Assembly: GCF_028765165.1 (NCBI RefSeq) | Contig: NZ_JARADB010000001.1 | Span: 248,001-312,000 of the forward strand | Reading direction: 5' to 3' | Origin: Paenibacillus sp. MAHUQ-63 | GTDB taxonomy: Bacteria > Bacillota > Bacilli > Paenibacillales > NBRC-103111 | Length of the DNA stretch: 64,000 bases | Shown: one piece after another, positions 43,664 to 52,682 of the stretch | Position numbering within the stretch: the first letter of the stretch is position 1 | How the letters are laid out: the number at the start of each line of letters is the position of its first letter | Position numbers and translations under genes: made by a program | Notes under the pieces: generated by a model | Told to the model about the DNA's origin: nothing | The model's database searches: none | Seen by the model: the letters and a program-made list of their open reading frames with translations, nothing else

Positions 43664-45145
43664 CTATTTTCTTTCCCAGCGCTGCCAATCAAAAGAGGAT
43701 GCCTCCAGCCGCGCCTGATAGTGCGGTGAAACGATGAACGGCTTTCCTGCCTGGGACACTAGCTTGCCTCCGTCAGTCAGCCCGAGATTTCGCTGTTCCA
43801 ATACCTCAACGAGACGTCGGCGCCACAACGCTGCTTCCTCCTGCCAGTCAGGGTGGTCTGCCAGATCGGCGCTCTCACTGAGATCGGATCGCAGATCAAA
43901 GAACTGTTCCGTCCCGAGGCGCGGGAACCAGATGTACTTAAACCTTCCGTCCGTCACGTACTGCATCTCCTGCTCCTCCGAGTAACACGTCGAATGTTCG
44001 CCATGAACGAATTCACGCTTGTGCGCAGTCTCCCCTTGCAGGAGACCTTTCATACTGATGCCGTCCACGGTGGTGGGAATAGCCAGCCCCAGCATGTCGA
44101 GGATAGTCGGCATGATATCCTGAATTGCCACTGCCTTCGAGACGGTCTGCACAGGGCTGCTGCCGCCCTGACCAGGCGGCTTGATGATCAGCGGAATTCG
44201 CGCCGAACCTTCGTAAGCATAGGTTTTGCGCCACAGATGATGATCACCAAGCATATCGCCGTGGTCGGACAGAAAGACGAACAAAGTGGAATCAAACAAT
44301 CGCTGTTTTTTCAAAGCGCCGAACAGCCGGCCAAGCTGATGGTCGATGAACGTGATCGACCCGTAGTACCCGATCCGGGCGCGCCGGATTAGCTCATGGT
44401 TCTTGACGCCTCTCCAAGCGTCAGGCCGCAGCGCCTCCGCAGGATCGTCGTGCAGTCCGTCCCAGTCTCCCCGGTAAGGCTCGGGGATCGCCTTGTCCCG
44501 GTACATGTCAAAATACGATGCCGGCGCATCATAAGGCGAGTGTGGCCGGGCGAACGATACCTTGAGGAAGAACGGCCGGGAGGGGTCGCGCCGCTCGAGG
44601 AACGAGAGCGCCTCGTTCACCGTCCAGACCGTCGGGTGCAGCGATTCCGGCGCATGATAAGGCCGGGCCATCCAGCTGTTCCAGTCGATGCCGTGATCGA
44701 CAATGTCGTAAGGCCCGCTCCGCTGCTGCAAAAACCACCGCCGATAATCGGACACGAAACCTGGATCCTCTTCTCGCCCGGATTCATCCAGCACAGTCTC
44801 CTGGAAGCCATTGCGCGCCCGCTGCGGGTAGAAATGCATTTTGCCGACACCGAACGTCTGATACCCGGCCCCCGCAAGCTCACCCGGTAGCGTATGGGCA
44901 AAGCCAACGCCCATCGGCCCCTGGCCCCGCCCCATGCCGAGAATGCCCGTGTGCCAAGGGTCCATGCCGGTGAGCAGCGCCGCTCTGGCTGGTACGCAGG
45001 AGGGAGACGGCGTATATGCCTGCGTAAAGCGCGTTCCCTGTGACGCCAGCCAATCGAGATTAGGCGTTTCTACAATCGGATTACCGTAGCATCCCAGCGC
45101 ATCGGCCCGGTGTTGATCCGTCATCAGCAAAATCACGTTTGTCAT
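43664..45145 (-). CDS. Cys-type sulfatase, cluster 3
   Basis: A 493-residue sulfatase with metal motif MTDQHRAD (D10), the signature C50-V-P-A-R54 requiring formylglycine formation, GVGKMHFYP and SDHGDMLGDH. There is no signal peptide, so it acts in the cytoplasm on imported substrate. It is not a close copy of the cluster 1 sulfatase: the length and surroundings of the motifs differ, so a different sulfated sugar is likely. The ATG follows the permease stop codon directly (TGAATG). Confidence 0.93.
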   Translation of the reverse strand: MTNVILLMTDQHRADALGCYGNPIVETPNLDWLASQGTRFTQAYTPSPSCVPARAALLTGMDPWHTGILGMGRGQGPMGVGFAHTLPGELAGAGYQTFGVGKMHFYPQRARNGFQETVLDESGREEDPGFVSDYRRWFLQQRSGPYDIVDHGIDWNSWMARPYHAPESLHPTVWTVNEALSFLERRDPSRPFFLKVSFARPHSPYDAPASYFDMYRDKAIPEPYRGDWDGLHDDPAEALRPDAWRGVKNHELIRRARIGYYGSITFIDHQLGRLFGALKKQRLFDSTLFVFLSDHGDMLGDHHLWRKTYAYEGSARIPLIIKPPGQGGSSPVQTVSKAVAIQDIMPTILDMLGLAIPTTVDGISMKGLLQGETAHKREFVHGEHSTCYSEEQEMQYVTDGRFKYIWFPRLGTEQFFDLRSDLSESADLADHPDWQEEAALWRRRLVEVLEQRNLGLTDGGKLVSQAGKPFIVSPHYQARLEASSFDWQRWERK

Positions 45146-45961
45146 TCAGCTTTTCACTCCCGTCAAAGCAATTCCTTGTATAAAGTAGCGCTGCAGCACC
45201 ATAAAAATTACAATTAACGGCAGCACAGCGATGCAAGCGGCCGCCATCATCAGCGGGTAATCCGTCGCAAATTCGCCGACAAAGCTGGCTACCCCAAGCG
45301 AAAGCAGCCTCATTTGATCCGAAGAAGTCAGCACCAACGGGTTGAGGAAATCGTTCCACGAGGCAATGATCACAAAGATCGCCAGCGACACCAGCCCAGG
45401 CCGGGACAAGGCCATGTAGATGCTCCAATATATACGAGGGTACGAGAAACCGTCCACCTTGGCCGCCTCCCCGATCTCCGCTGGAAGGGAGAGGAAAAAC
45501 TGGCGCAGTAGGAAGATGCCAAAAGCGCTTGCCAGCCCGGGCACGATCAGCGCTTGATACGTGTTCAACCAGCCAAGCTGTTTGATGAGCAGAAAGGTCG
45601 GCACCAGTGTCAATTGATGCGGCAGCATCATCACGGACAGCATCAGCAGGAACAGCGTGTTCTTCCAAGGAAAGCGCAGCGTCGCAAAGGCGAAGGCTGC
45701 CATCGAACAGAACAGCAGCTGTCCCGCCGTCTTCACTACTGTGACCAGCACGGTATTCCCGAGATAGCGCAGCAAATCTGTCGTTTGAAACACTTTGATG
45801 TAATTTGCGAACTGCCAGACCGCCGGGAACAACGTCGGCGGAGCGTGCATCGATTCAGCGAAGGTTTTGACTGAAGTCAGCGCCATCCACAAGAAGGGGA
45901 GCACCATGAGCAAGGCGCCGGCCAGCAGGCCTAGATGTGTCAATAAACGATCGTCTTTCAT
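45146..45961 (-). CDS. ABC sugar transporter permease (MalG-like), cluster 3
   Basis: A 271-residue permease with six predicted helices, EAA loop EIGEAAKVDGFSYPRIYW and C-terminus YFIQGIALTGVKS. ATG at 45961 has GAGGAG 9 bases upstream; the ATG at 45970 touches that site. It follows the MalF-like gene by 13 bases. Confidence 0.93.
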   Translation of the reverse strand: MKDDRLLTHLGLLAGALLMVLPFLWMALTSVKTFAESMHAPPTLFPAVWQFANYIKVFQTTDLLRYLGNTVLVTVVKTAGQLLFCSMAAFAFATLRFPWKNTLFLLMLSVMMLPHQLTLVPTFLLIKQLGWLNTYQALIVPGLASAFGIFLLRQFFLSLPAEIGEAAKVDGFSYPRIYWSIYMALSRPGLVSLAIFVIIASWNDFLNPLVLTSSDQMRLLSLGVASFVGEFATDYPLMMAAACIAVLPLIVIFMVLQRYFIQGIALTGVKS

Positions 45962-45974
45962 CCGTCTCATCTCC

Positions 45975-46928
45975 TCATCCTGTATAATGCACCCATCTGC
46001 GCTGCAGTCTCAGCTGTACAACCGTTATCGCCAGAATGGCTGCAAACAGCACGACTGCTTGCGCAGAGGCAAAGCCCATATGGAACAACGTAAATCCTTC
46101 TTCATAGACGTTATAAACGACGCTGCGCGAAGTATCCAGCAGAGCCGGATTACCTCCTGTCATTACGAACACAAGATCGAACAGCTGCAAAGCCTGAATC
46201 GTGGCCGTCAACACAACGAAGAACAAACTTGGGGACAAGAGTGGCAGCGTGATGCAAAAGAAGGTATACGCCCGTCCCGCTCCATCCATCTCGGCCGCCT
46301 CGTAATAACTGGATGAGATTCCTTGAAGACCGGCCAGCAGCACAATCATATGATGGCCCAACGTCGACCATACGCTGACCAACACGATCGAAGGCATAAT
46401 CCAATGCGGATCGGACAGCCAATTCGGCTCCGGCAGCCGCAGCGCATGCAGCATGGCGTTAATCGGGCCGTAGTCCGAATTATAAAGCCATTTCCAGATC
46501 AGTCCGACTGCCGTGGACATCGTCACGACAGGGATGAAATACAGCGTCCTGTACAAGGAGCGGCCAACTATCTGCCGGTTCAAGGCGACGGCCGCGAGTG
46601 TGGCAAGTGCAATCGACAGCGGCACGCTCACCACAGCAAACAGCAGAGTATGCAAACACGATGCCACAAAATGCTCATCTTTCAGCAGGTCCGTATAATT
46701 GCCCAGCCCGTTAAAAGACGGTTTCCCAAGACCATCCCAGTCCAGAACCGAAATCACGCCGGAAGCCGCTGCAGGCAGCAGATGAAACACGCCCAGAAAG
46801 AATAGGCCTGGGAATAGAAAAGCGTACGCCCACCACGCCTCCACCGTCCGGCTTCGCCACCTCTGTCCGCGCACGTTCGCCCCCGATGGGCGGGCGGTTA
46901 CCGGATTCGTTAAGTTCTTGCTGTACAT
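45975..46928 (-). CDS. ABC sugar transporter permease (MalF-like), cluster 3
   Basis: A 317-residue permease with a basic N-terminal tail, six predicted helices and EAA loop SYYEAAEMDGAGRAYTFF. GAAGGGAAG precedes the ATG. No ATPase gene is nearby. Confidence 0.93.
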   Translation of the reverse strand: MYSKNLTNPVTARPSGANVRGQRWRSRTVEAWWAYAFLFPGLFFLGVFHLLPAAASGVISVLDWDGLGKPSFNGLGNYTDLLKDEHFVASCLHTLLFAVVSVPLSIALATLAAVALNRQIVGRSLYRTLYFIPVVTMSTAVGLIWKWLYNSDYGPINAMLHALRLPEPNWLSDPHWIMPSIVLVSVWSTLGHHMIVLLAGLQGISSSYYEAAEMDGAGRAYTFFCITLPLLSPSLFFVVLTATIQALQLFDLVFVMTGGNPALLDTSRSVVYNVYEEGFTLFHMGFASAQAVVLFAAILAITVVQLRLQRRWVHYTG

Positions 46929-46979
46929 AGAACGACTTCCCTTCTCTTCAATGCTAATTCGCTCTGCTTAAGATTCGCT

Positions 46980-48308
46980 TTACTTTTCCTTAGCCAGTAA
47001 ATCATTCATTTTCACCGCTGCCACGTTTAACGCTTCCGTCACCGGTGTTTTCCCAAGCAGCGCGTTCGTGATTTGCTCGATAAGCAAATTTTGCCATTCG
47101 GCTGTATTTTTCGATACTGGGTAGGGACCGGTTTGGTCCACCGTACGGATAAACGCCTTCATATCAAGCGCAGGAATCGATTGCAGCCATAGGTCGACAG
47201 AACCTTTGTGCGCCGGGTAGTTAAATGCACTTTTCGCCAGAAGATCTTCCCCGTCCTTGCCTGTCAGCACCTTAAGCAGCTCCCATGCTTCCTGCTGATG
47301 CTTGGACTTGCTGTTGATCACCCAGCTGGAGCCATGTATGTAATAACCCTGCTGCTTGCCGGCCGGCAGCTCTGCCACGCCAAGTTTGTCGCCAAGCATT
47401 TTGTAGAGTGTCGAAGCGTCAAACGAACCGCCTGGCACCATGGCTGCCTTACCTGAGCCAAACAGCTGCGTCGGTTTCGTTTCCACCTGCTGCTGGGCCG
47501 TCGGCGAAATGCCTTGATCGATTAAATCCTTCATAAATTGAATGGCCGACTGCGTCTCCGGCAAGTCGAGGCCGGACTTGGTGTGATCGGCGCTGATGAC
47601 CGAACCGCCTGCCTGATAAATCAAAGGATAATAGCCTGTTTGAGCGTCATTCGCGGCGATGTAGCCGTATATTTTTTGGCTGGTATCCGTCAACTTCGCG
47701 GCATTTGTCTTGAGCGTCTCCCATGTCCACGATCCATCCGGATACGGTACTCTCGCTTTATCGAACAGCTCTTTATTGTAAAAAAGTCCGACCGTACCTT
47801 GAAAATAAGGAATGCCGTATTGCTTGTTGTTATAGCGGTACAGCTCCGTGATCCCTTTCGGATAGACGGACAGATCCCACTTGTCACGCTCGACTAGCTG
47901 CTGCAAATCGGTCAGCAGGTTGAGCGAAGCAAATTTGTAAAAGTTCGGGCCGTTCATCAGGAATAAATCCGGACCTTCACCGCCTACCAGCGAAGTTTGC
48001 AGCTTCGTATAGTAGTCCTTGACCGGCGTAACCGTCAGATTGACCTCCACATTCCCGTGATCCTTGTTGTACACGGCGACAGTTTGCTTGAACGGCTCCT
48101 TCAATTCCTCCACCCAAGTAGCGACATTCAGGGTCACTTTCTCCTTCGTCACGGCCTTCGCGGAAGCGCCTGCCGAAGCTGCCGGGCTAACTTGAGCGGG
48201 AGCGGCGGGCTGCGAGCAGCCTGCCACCACCGTGCTTAACACTGCTGCACTTAAGAATAGCGCCGCGCAGGAGCGCTTATTGATGATTTTTAATGTTCGT
48301 TTGTTCAT
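46980..48308 (-). CDS. ABC sugar transporter solute-binding lipoprotein, cluster 3
   Basis: A 442-residue family 1 receptor with lipobox V-V-A-G-C (Cys31) and an Ala/Ser/Pro-rich linker. AGGAGG overlaps the RpiR stop codon, 8 bases before the ATG, so the receptor is coupled to the regulator. Confidence 0.93.
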   Translation of the reverse strand: MNKRTLKIINKRSCAALFLSAAVLSTVVAGCSQPAAPAQVSPAASAGASAKAVTKEKVTLNVATWVEELKEPFKQTVAVYNKDHGNVEVNLTVTPVKDYYTKLQTSLVGGEGPDLFLMNGPNFYKFASLNLLTDLQQLVERDKWDLSVYPKGITELYRYNNKQYGIPYFQGTVGLFYNKELFDKARVPYPDGSWTWETLKTNAAKLTDTSQKIYGYIAANDAQTGYYPLIYQAGGSVISADHTKSGLDLPETQSAIQFMKDLIDQGISPTAQQQVETKPTQLFGSGKAAMVPGGSFDASTLYKMLGDKLGVAELPAGKQQGYYIHGSSWVINSKSKHQQEAWELLKVLTGKDGEDLLAKSAFNYPAHKGSVDLWLQSIPALDMKAFIRTVDQTGPYPVSKNTAEWQNLLIEQITNALLGKTPVTEALNVAAVKMNDLLAKEK

Positions 48309-48320
48309 CGTATCTTCCTC

Positions 48321-49184
48321 CTAGTGAGATGATTTGTTGCGGGCATACCGCACCGCTTCCTTCGTCCGGTTCAGCGTCTCAATATGTCCTTCATAATTGT
48401 GTTGAACCAGCCCGACGTACAGCATGTCTATGACGTTGAGCTGGGCGATCCGCGATGCCATCGCACCGTTGCGGAAGTCCTTTTCCACCGTGCTGCAAAA
48501 AAGGGGGATATCGGCGATCTGCGCAACCGGGTTGACGCCGAACTGGGTTAAGGAGATCAGTCTCGCGCCTCTCCGCTTGGCGATTTCCATCGCCCGCAGC
48601 ACCGCTTCAGTCTGCCCGGAATAAGAAATCGCAAGCACGGCATCGCCTTCCGTCAGATTGGCGGCGATAATCGCCTGCGCGTCCTCGCTGGCGCCGACCT
48701 CGCACCACATCCCGAGCCGGCTCGCCTTGTGCCGGAAATCGTCGGCAATCACCGCCGACGATTCGATGCCGAAGATCGCAATCTTGCGGGCTTCGGAGAG
48801 CAGCCCTATCGCTTGCTCAACCTGCGCTGCATCCAGCACCATCAAGGTATCCTTAATCGACTTTATGTTGTTATTGGAGATCGACTCCAGCAGCGACTCC
48901 GTCGGTCCGTCAACCTGAAACTGCCGGTACGGGTGCTGCTCGCTACGTTCAACCGCAACATTGGCAACAATAGCCAGCTTCAGCTCCTTGAAGCCTTGGT
49001 ACCCCAGCGATTGTGCCAGACGAATAATCGTGGCCTCACTGACGTCAGCCTCCTTGGCCAGCTTCTGAATGGAGCACCCCACCGCGGACTCGGGATAGTC
49101 CAGCATATAACGTGCAGCCTGCTGTTCCATCGGCGTCAGGGAATGTAGCGCCTCCCGTATACTGATCAACCCGCCTCTGACCAA
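48321..49184 (-). CDS. RpiR/MurR-family transcriptional regulator
   Basis: A 287-residue regulator with an N-terminal helix-turn-helix (about 38-60, KLAKEADVSEATIIRLAQSL) and a C-terminal SIS domain (about 125-260, with SSAVIADDFRHKASRLG and LAISYSGQTEAV) that binds phosphosugars. TTG at 49184 is the start: GAGGAGGG lies 6 bases upstream. It heads the operon, so the imported sugar's phosphate is the likely inducer. Confidence 0.93.
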   Translation of the reverse strand: MVRGGLISIREALHSLTPMEQQAARYMLDYPESAVGCSIQKLAKEADVSEATIIRLAQSLGYQGFKELKLAIVANVAVERSEQHPYRQFQVDGPTESLLESISNNNIKSIKDTLMVLDAAQVEQAIGLLSEARKIAIFGIESSAVIADDFRHKASRLGMWCEVGASEDAQAIIAANLTEGDAVLAISYSGQTEAVLRAMEIAKRRGARLISLTQFGVNPVAQIADIPLFCSTVEKDFRNGAMASRIAQLNVIDMLYVGLVQHNYEGHIETLNRTKEAVRYARNKSSH

Positions 49185-49201
49185 TGCGTTCCCTCCTCAT
49201 A

Positions 49202-49247
49202 GAAACTTTGTTACATCAATTTCGCTTATCTGTGAATAAATGTTTCA
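49202..49247 (-). promoter_or_regulatory. Promoter and possible RpiR operator of cluster 3
   Basis: On the minus strand, TTCACA (49231-49236) and TAACAA (49208-49213) are separated by 17 bases. GAAAC and GTTTC arms flank the promoter (49243-49247 and 49202-49206), like operators of RpiR proteins. Confidence 0.4.
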
Positions 49248-49265
49248 GATCCGACTTAAAAATAT

Positions 49266-49284
49266 CTGTGCATCCTACGCACAG
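49266..49284. promoter_or_regulatory. Perfect dyad upstream of the RpiR operon
   Basis: CTGTGC-N7-GCACAG. It may be an operator for RpiR or another regulator. Confidence 0.35.
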
Positions 49285-49617
49285 TGCTTGGTTCGACCCT
49301 CTTTTAAAACAAAAAAAGAGCCCAGACCGGCAGCTCATTCCACACGCGTAGAATAAACTCACCTATCTGAACCTCTAGTCATCTAGTCGGTATATGTTAA
49401 AAGGAAATCGAATGCTTTTATCTTATACTCATAATTCCCATACGTCAACTAGGAATTCAAATGCTAGTTCCTCAATCTATTCGAAATGCAATTTCCCTTT
49501 AGGTCCGCCCCGCTTATCGGGTAAAACCTCCCATTAGTCCTATTCATTCTAGGTTTTCTTTAATGAGAGGTTGTTCGAGTCTGTTGTATTCAACTAATGT
49601 TCTCCATTTTGCTACCA

Positions 49618-49824
49618 TCAATCAATCCGAAACACATCCTCCAGATCCTTCCCCAACAAATCACTCAACTTCTTCGCAGTCGCAGGTCCCACCGACTTAA
49701 GCGATCGTTCCAGTAAGCTGATATAGGAATGACTTAATCCCGAGTGTTTTGCCAGCTCCCTCTGGGAGTAACCTTTGATAATTCGAGCCTTCATAAACGC
49801 CTCGGTTTTAGCCATGATCCTCAT
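49618..49824 (-). CDS. Small XRE-family DNA-binding protein
   Basis: A 68-residue protein that is little more than a Cro/CI-type helix-turn-helix (GYSQRELAKHSGLSHSYISLLERSLKSVGP). GGAGGAG lies 10 bases before the ATG at 49824. It is divergent from a second XRE-type gene. A regulatory partner or a defence-type repressor are both possible. Confidence 0.8.
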   Translation of the reverse strand: MRIMAKTEAFMKARIIKGYSQRELAKHSGLSHSYISLLERSLKSVGPATAKKLSDLLGKDLEDVFRID

Positions 49825-49917
49825 ATAACCAACTCTCCTCCAATCATTAACGTATTCTTTATAAAATTCCCTTATATTTATGTTTGAATCTTAAACCATC
49901 CATCATCATCCATTTTC

Positions 49918-49929
49918 AGAACACGTTCT
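49918..49929. promoter_or_regulatory. Palindrome between the two XRE genes
   Basis: AGAAC-AC-GTTCT is a perfect 12-base palindrome in the leader of the small XRE gene and could be its own operator. Confidence 0.3.
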
Positions 49930-49949
49930 CATTTTGTTCCCTTGTTTCT

Positions 49950-49979
49950 ATTATATACCAACCTCTTTAACTTTTGCAA
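49950..49979 (-). promoter_or_regulatory. Promoter of the small XRE gene
   Basis: On the minus strand, TTGCAA (49974-49979) and TATAAT (49950-49955) are separated by 18 bases. The leader would be about 120 bases long. Confidence 0.5.
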
Positions 49980-50027
49980 TCATAATCGTTTACTTCATAT
50001 AACGTTTTTCGCTTCATTTTTTATGCT

Positions 50028-50056
50028 TTGCAAGATTCATATTACTTTTGTATACT
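50028..50056 (+). promoter_or_regulatory. Promoter of the second XRE gene
   Basis: TTGCAA (50028-50033) and TATACT (50051-50056) are separated by 17 bases, 56 bases before the ATG at 50112. Confidence 0.6.
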
Positions 50057-50111
50057 GAAATTATTGTATTGTTTACTAAAATTTACTTTTTGTCTCGGCG
50101 AGGTTGAAACG

Positions 50112-50546
50112 ATGTATTTCTACGATAGATTACGAGATTTGCGCAAATTAAAAGGCTTTACCCTGAGGGAATTGGCCGACCGTTCCGGCGTCTCTGCAGC
50201 CTACATCTCCCAGTTAGAGAACGGCAACCGCGGGATCCCTTCGCCTGATGTATTAATGAAGCTTTCCGAAGGACTCAACACTTCCTACTCGGAATTGATG
50301 GATCTCGCCGGCTATCTGGAGTCACCGCCCTCAACGGAGAAATATCAAAGCAATCCTGTCAATCTGCGGCGTTTCCTGCGCGAGAACGAATTGATGTTCG
50401 ATGGCATGCTGCTCACCGATGAAGACAAGGAATGGGTGGAGCGCATGCTCACCGTCCTGTTCTGGAAACAGCGGCATGCTGCGAAATCCGAGGATCCCGA
50501 AGACGACAATCATCAAGAGGAAGATGGCTTTGGTCCCATGGCATAA
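50112..50546 (+). CDS. XRE-family transcriptional regulator
   Basis: A 144-residue regulator with an N-terminal helix-turn-helix (TLRELADRSGVSAAYISQLENGNRG, residues about 16-40) and an acidic C-terminal extension. ATG at 50112 has GAGG 9 bases upstream; a longer frame back to 50028 would cover its own promoter. It ends before a bidirectional terminator. Confidence 0.85.
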   Translation: MYFYDRLRDLRKLKGFTLRELADRSGVSAAYISQLENGNRGIPSPDVLMKLSEGLNTSYSELMDLAGYLESPPSTEKYQSNPVNLRRFLRENELMFDGMLLTDEDKEWVERMLTVLFWKQRHAAKSEDPEDDNHQEEDGFGPMA

Positions 50547-50555
50547 TCGGAATAA

Positions 50556-50586
50556 GAAAAAACCGGCTTATTCAGCCGGTTTTTCT
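50556..50586. terminator. Bidirectional terminator between the XRE and Dabb genes
   Basis: AAAACCGGCT and AGCCGGTTTT form the stem with A/T-rich flanks on both sides. The Dabb gene stops inside its loop. Confidence 0.85.
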
Positions 50587-50897
50587 TGTTGATAGGATTG
50601 AATCGGGTAATCGATTACGATGACATTCTCAATAATGCCGGCGAGCGATTGGACGAACGCCTGGTGAGCCGGATGCGGTCCGTACTGCTGGAGCGACTCG
50701 CGGTCCCGGAACGTCACACGCAGTCCCAACGTGTACCCGCGGATATTGTCCGTCTCTTCCGTCACATTGCTCCCCGCTGTCACATCGACAATGCCTGGAA
50801 TTTGATGCCGGAATGCCAACAAAGTTTCAATCAATTCCTGTTCCTTCTCAACCGCCAATTGCTCCTTAAAGCGAAAACAGACCAAATGCTCGAACAT
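50568..50897 (-). CDS. Dabb-domain (stress-responsive A/B barrel) protein
   Basis: A 109-residue small barrel protein with FEHLVCFRFKE at the N-terminus and YGPHPAHQAFVQSL later, matching the Dabb family. GGAGGT lies before the ATG at 50897; an ATG at 50912 contains that site. Function uncertain in this family. Confidence 0.85.
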   Translation of the reverse strand: MFEHLVCFRFKEQLAVEKEQELIETLLAFRHQIPGIVDVTAGSNVTEETDNIRGYTLGLRVTFRDRESLQQYGPHPAHQAFVQSLAGIIENVIVIDYPIQSYQQEKPAE

Positions 50898-50919
50898 CGC
50901 GATAACCTCCATATGTAAC

Positions 50920-51609
50920 TTACAACGTGATACGCTGGCCAGGCTCCATGACGAGCCCTTTTATGCCTTCAGCCGACAAACTTTCCACGAATGCATGCGG
51001 GTCCTGCTTAATAACCGGGAATGTATTGTAGTGCATGGGAACAACGGTTTTGGCCTGCAGAAACTGGGCAGCGATCACAGCATCGCGCGGCCCCATCGTG
51101 TAATTGCTTCCGATCGGCAGAAAGGCGAGGTCGATATTATTCAATTTGCCGATAAGCTGCATATCTCCGAACAAGCCTGTGTCTCCTGCATGGTAGATCG
51201 TTTTCCCTTCAACCGTAATCAGGAAACCGCTGGCCATCCCCGTATAAATATTATCCGTCGTTCCAGGCGGGTTATAAGAAGAGTCATGCAGAGCCAGTGT
51301 CATTTTCACATTGCCGAAAGGAAAATCGTAGTCACCGCCAATGCCCATGCCATGATTCTTAGCGCCTTGAAAGCCGATGTATCTCGCCAAGTCGTTCGGC
51401 GCAATGACGGTAGCATCATTGCTAGCCGCGATCTCCAGCGTATCGCCTAGATGATCGCCGTGGCCGTGCGTAACCAAGATGTAATCCGCTTTGATCTCCT
51501 CAGCCTTCACTACGGCCACAGGGTTATAATTCAAGAAAGGGTCTATGATGAGCGTATGTTCCTGCAAACGAATCTCTACACAACTTTGTCCATGAAAAAT
51601 GATATCCAT
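50920..51609 (-). CDS. UPF0173 metallo-beta-lactamase-fold hydrolase
   Basis: A 229-residue metal-dependent hydrolase. The metal site THGHGDH puts H48, H50, D52 and H53 in place, followed by HAGDTG and MHYNTFP. It belongs to the UPF0173 (YtkL-like) family, whose substrate is unknown. It lies 22 bases upstream of the Dabb gene in the same direction, so they may share a transcript. Confidence 0.9.
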   Translation of the reverse strand: MDIIFHGQSCVEIRLQEHTLIIDPFLNYNPVAVVKAEEIKADYILVTHGHGDHLGDTLEIAASNDATVIAPNDLARYIGFQGAKNHGMGIGGDYDFPFGNVKMTLALHDSSYNPPGTTDNIYTGMASGFLITVEGKTIYHAGDTGLFGDMQLIGKLNNIDLAFLPIGSNYTMGPRDAVIAAQFLQAKTVVPMHYNTFPVIKQDPHAFVESLSAEGIKGLVMEPGQRITL

Positions 51610-51702
51610 TGTATCGCTCCTTTGATAGGGGTAGGCTCTGAATTATTTTACCATACTTTATTAACCAAGCTGAAATTCATCGTTTCGTTGTGAACGCCTG
51701 TC

Positions 51703-52611
51703 TCAATCATACCCCCATACACAATCCTCAGAAGCCTTCTCCGGCAAAAAACAGCGAAACACCGTCGCGCTTAACTGGTGGGTATCGGACCGCTCGAGAT
51801 AGTCGATTCTGCAGACGAGCCTCGGCTCGATCCATTGCGTCCCTTTCTCTAAGACTGTGTGCAGCGGCTCTGCCAACGCTAGAAACAGCTTCTTGTCTTC
51901 TTCCGTCAAACCGGCCTCTACCATGCCCACCGGCTTGTTCTTGACCGTTCTGAAGTTCAGGCCAATGTTTAGAGCGAACGGGATGAGCCTGTAGCCAAGT
52001 ACCATGACATCAATTGACTTGGCATATTTCAGCTTCTGCCAGTCAGCGCTTCGGGTATCCAAGCGATAGAGCGAATCTTTACGCTTAGCGACGATCCCCT
52101 CCATATGCTTGGCTTTCATTAAGTCGAACAGCGCCTTACCCTGACCTTCCACATACAGGGTTGGCAGGATGACGGAATTGGCAGCCAGGATGCCATGCAG
52201 CACTTTTTTCCGTTCTGTCAAAGGCTCCTTAAGCAGTTCACGATCCGTCTGCAGAATGTCAAAGGCAACGAACGTTGCCGGGTGCGAAAGCACGGCACCG
52301 CTGATTTTGGCCGATTGGCTTATTCGGTCCCGGTACATGAAATCGTCAAAAACAGGCTTACCCCCGCGCAGCACGATGCCCTCGCAGTCCAAAATAGCGC
52401 TATGCGCGCGGATTGCCGCAAGCCCTTCCTGCAGCTCAGGAAATTTACCGGTGACGACCCGCCCGCTTCTCGTGTAGGCTTCAATGCGGCTGCCTTGCTT
52501 ATGTATGAGAATTCGCGAGCCGTCCCATTTCGGTTCAAACATATAACGATCGTCATCAAAAGGCTCTTGGCCAAGCGCAGCGTTCATCGGTTTTACCGCG
52601 GAAAACAGCAT
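51703..52611 (-). CDS. ATP-dependent DNA ligase (LigD-ligase-domain type)
   Basis: A 302-residue ligase resembling the ligase domain of LigD, which seals nicks and double-strand breaks. The active-site lysine is K28 in EPKWDGSR. Further motifs are LDCEGIVLRGG, VAFDILQ, MEGIVAKRKDS and WQKLK. The polymerase and phosphoesterase parts of full LigD are absent, as is a Ku gene nearby. GGGGGG lies 7 bases before the ATG. It follows the threonine aldolase gene by 71 bp. Confidence 0.9.
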   Translation of the reverse strand: MLFSAVKPMNAALGQEPFDDDRYMFEPKWDGSRILIHKQGSRIEAYTRSGRVVTGKFPELQEGLAAIRAHSAILDCEGIVLRGGKPVFDDFMYRDRISQSAKISGAVLSHPATFVAFDILQTDRELLKEPLTERKKVLHGILAANSVILPTLYVEGQGKALFDLMKAKHMEGIVAKRKDSLYRLDTRSADWQKLKYAKSIDVMVLGYRLIPFALNIGLNFRTVKNKPVGMVEAGLTEEDKKLFLALAEPLHTVLEKGTQWIEPRLVCRIDYLERSDTHQLSATVFRCFLPEKASEDCVWGYD

Positions 52612-52682
52612 GAAGGATCCCCCCTGCTACCAGTTTGGGGAAATTTCCATAGCTCTAAACAACAGCGCGCGTTACGATACGA

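Larger units (their letters stand above)
49185..49617. other. Intergenic stretch upstream of the RpiR operon
   Basis: It contains the RpiR operon promoter region, a perfect CTGTGC/GCACAG dyad at 49266-49284, and AT-rich sequence with no coding signal from about 49300 to 49617. Confidence 0.6.

Noticed and set aside
49918..49929. AGAAC-AC-GTTCT as a LexA box
   Set aside because: The Gram-positive LexA/DinR box has four bases between GAAC and GTTC; here there are two, so I list it only as a possible local operator.
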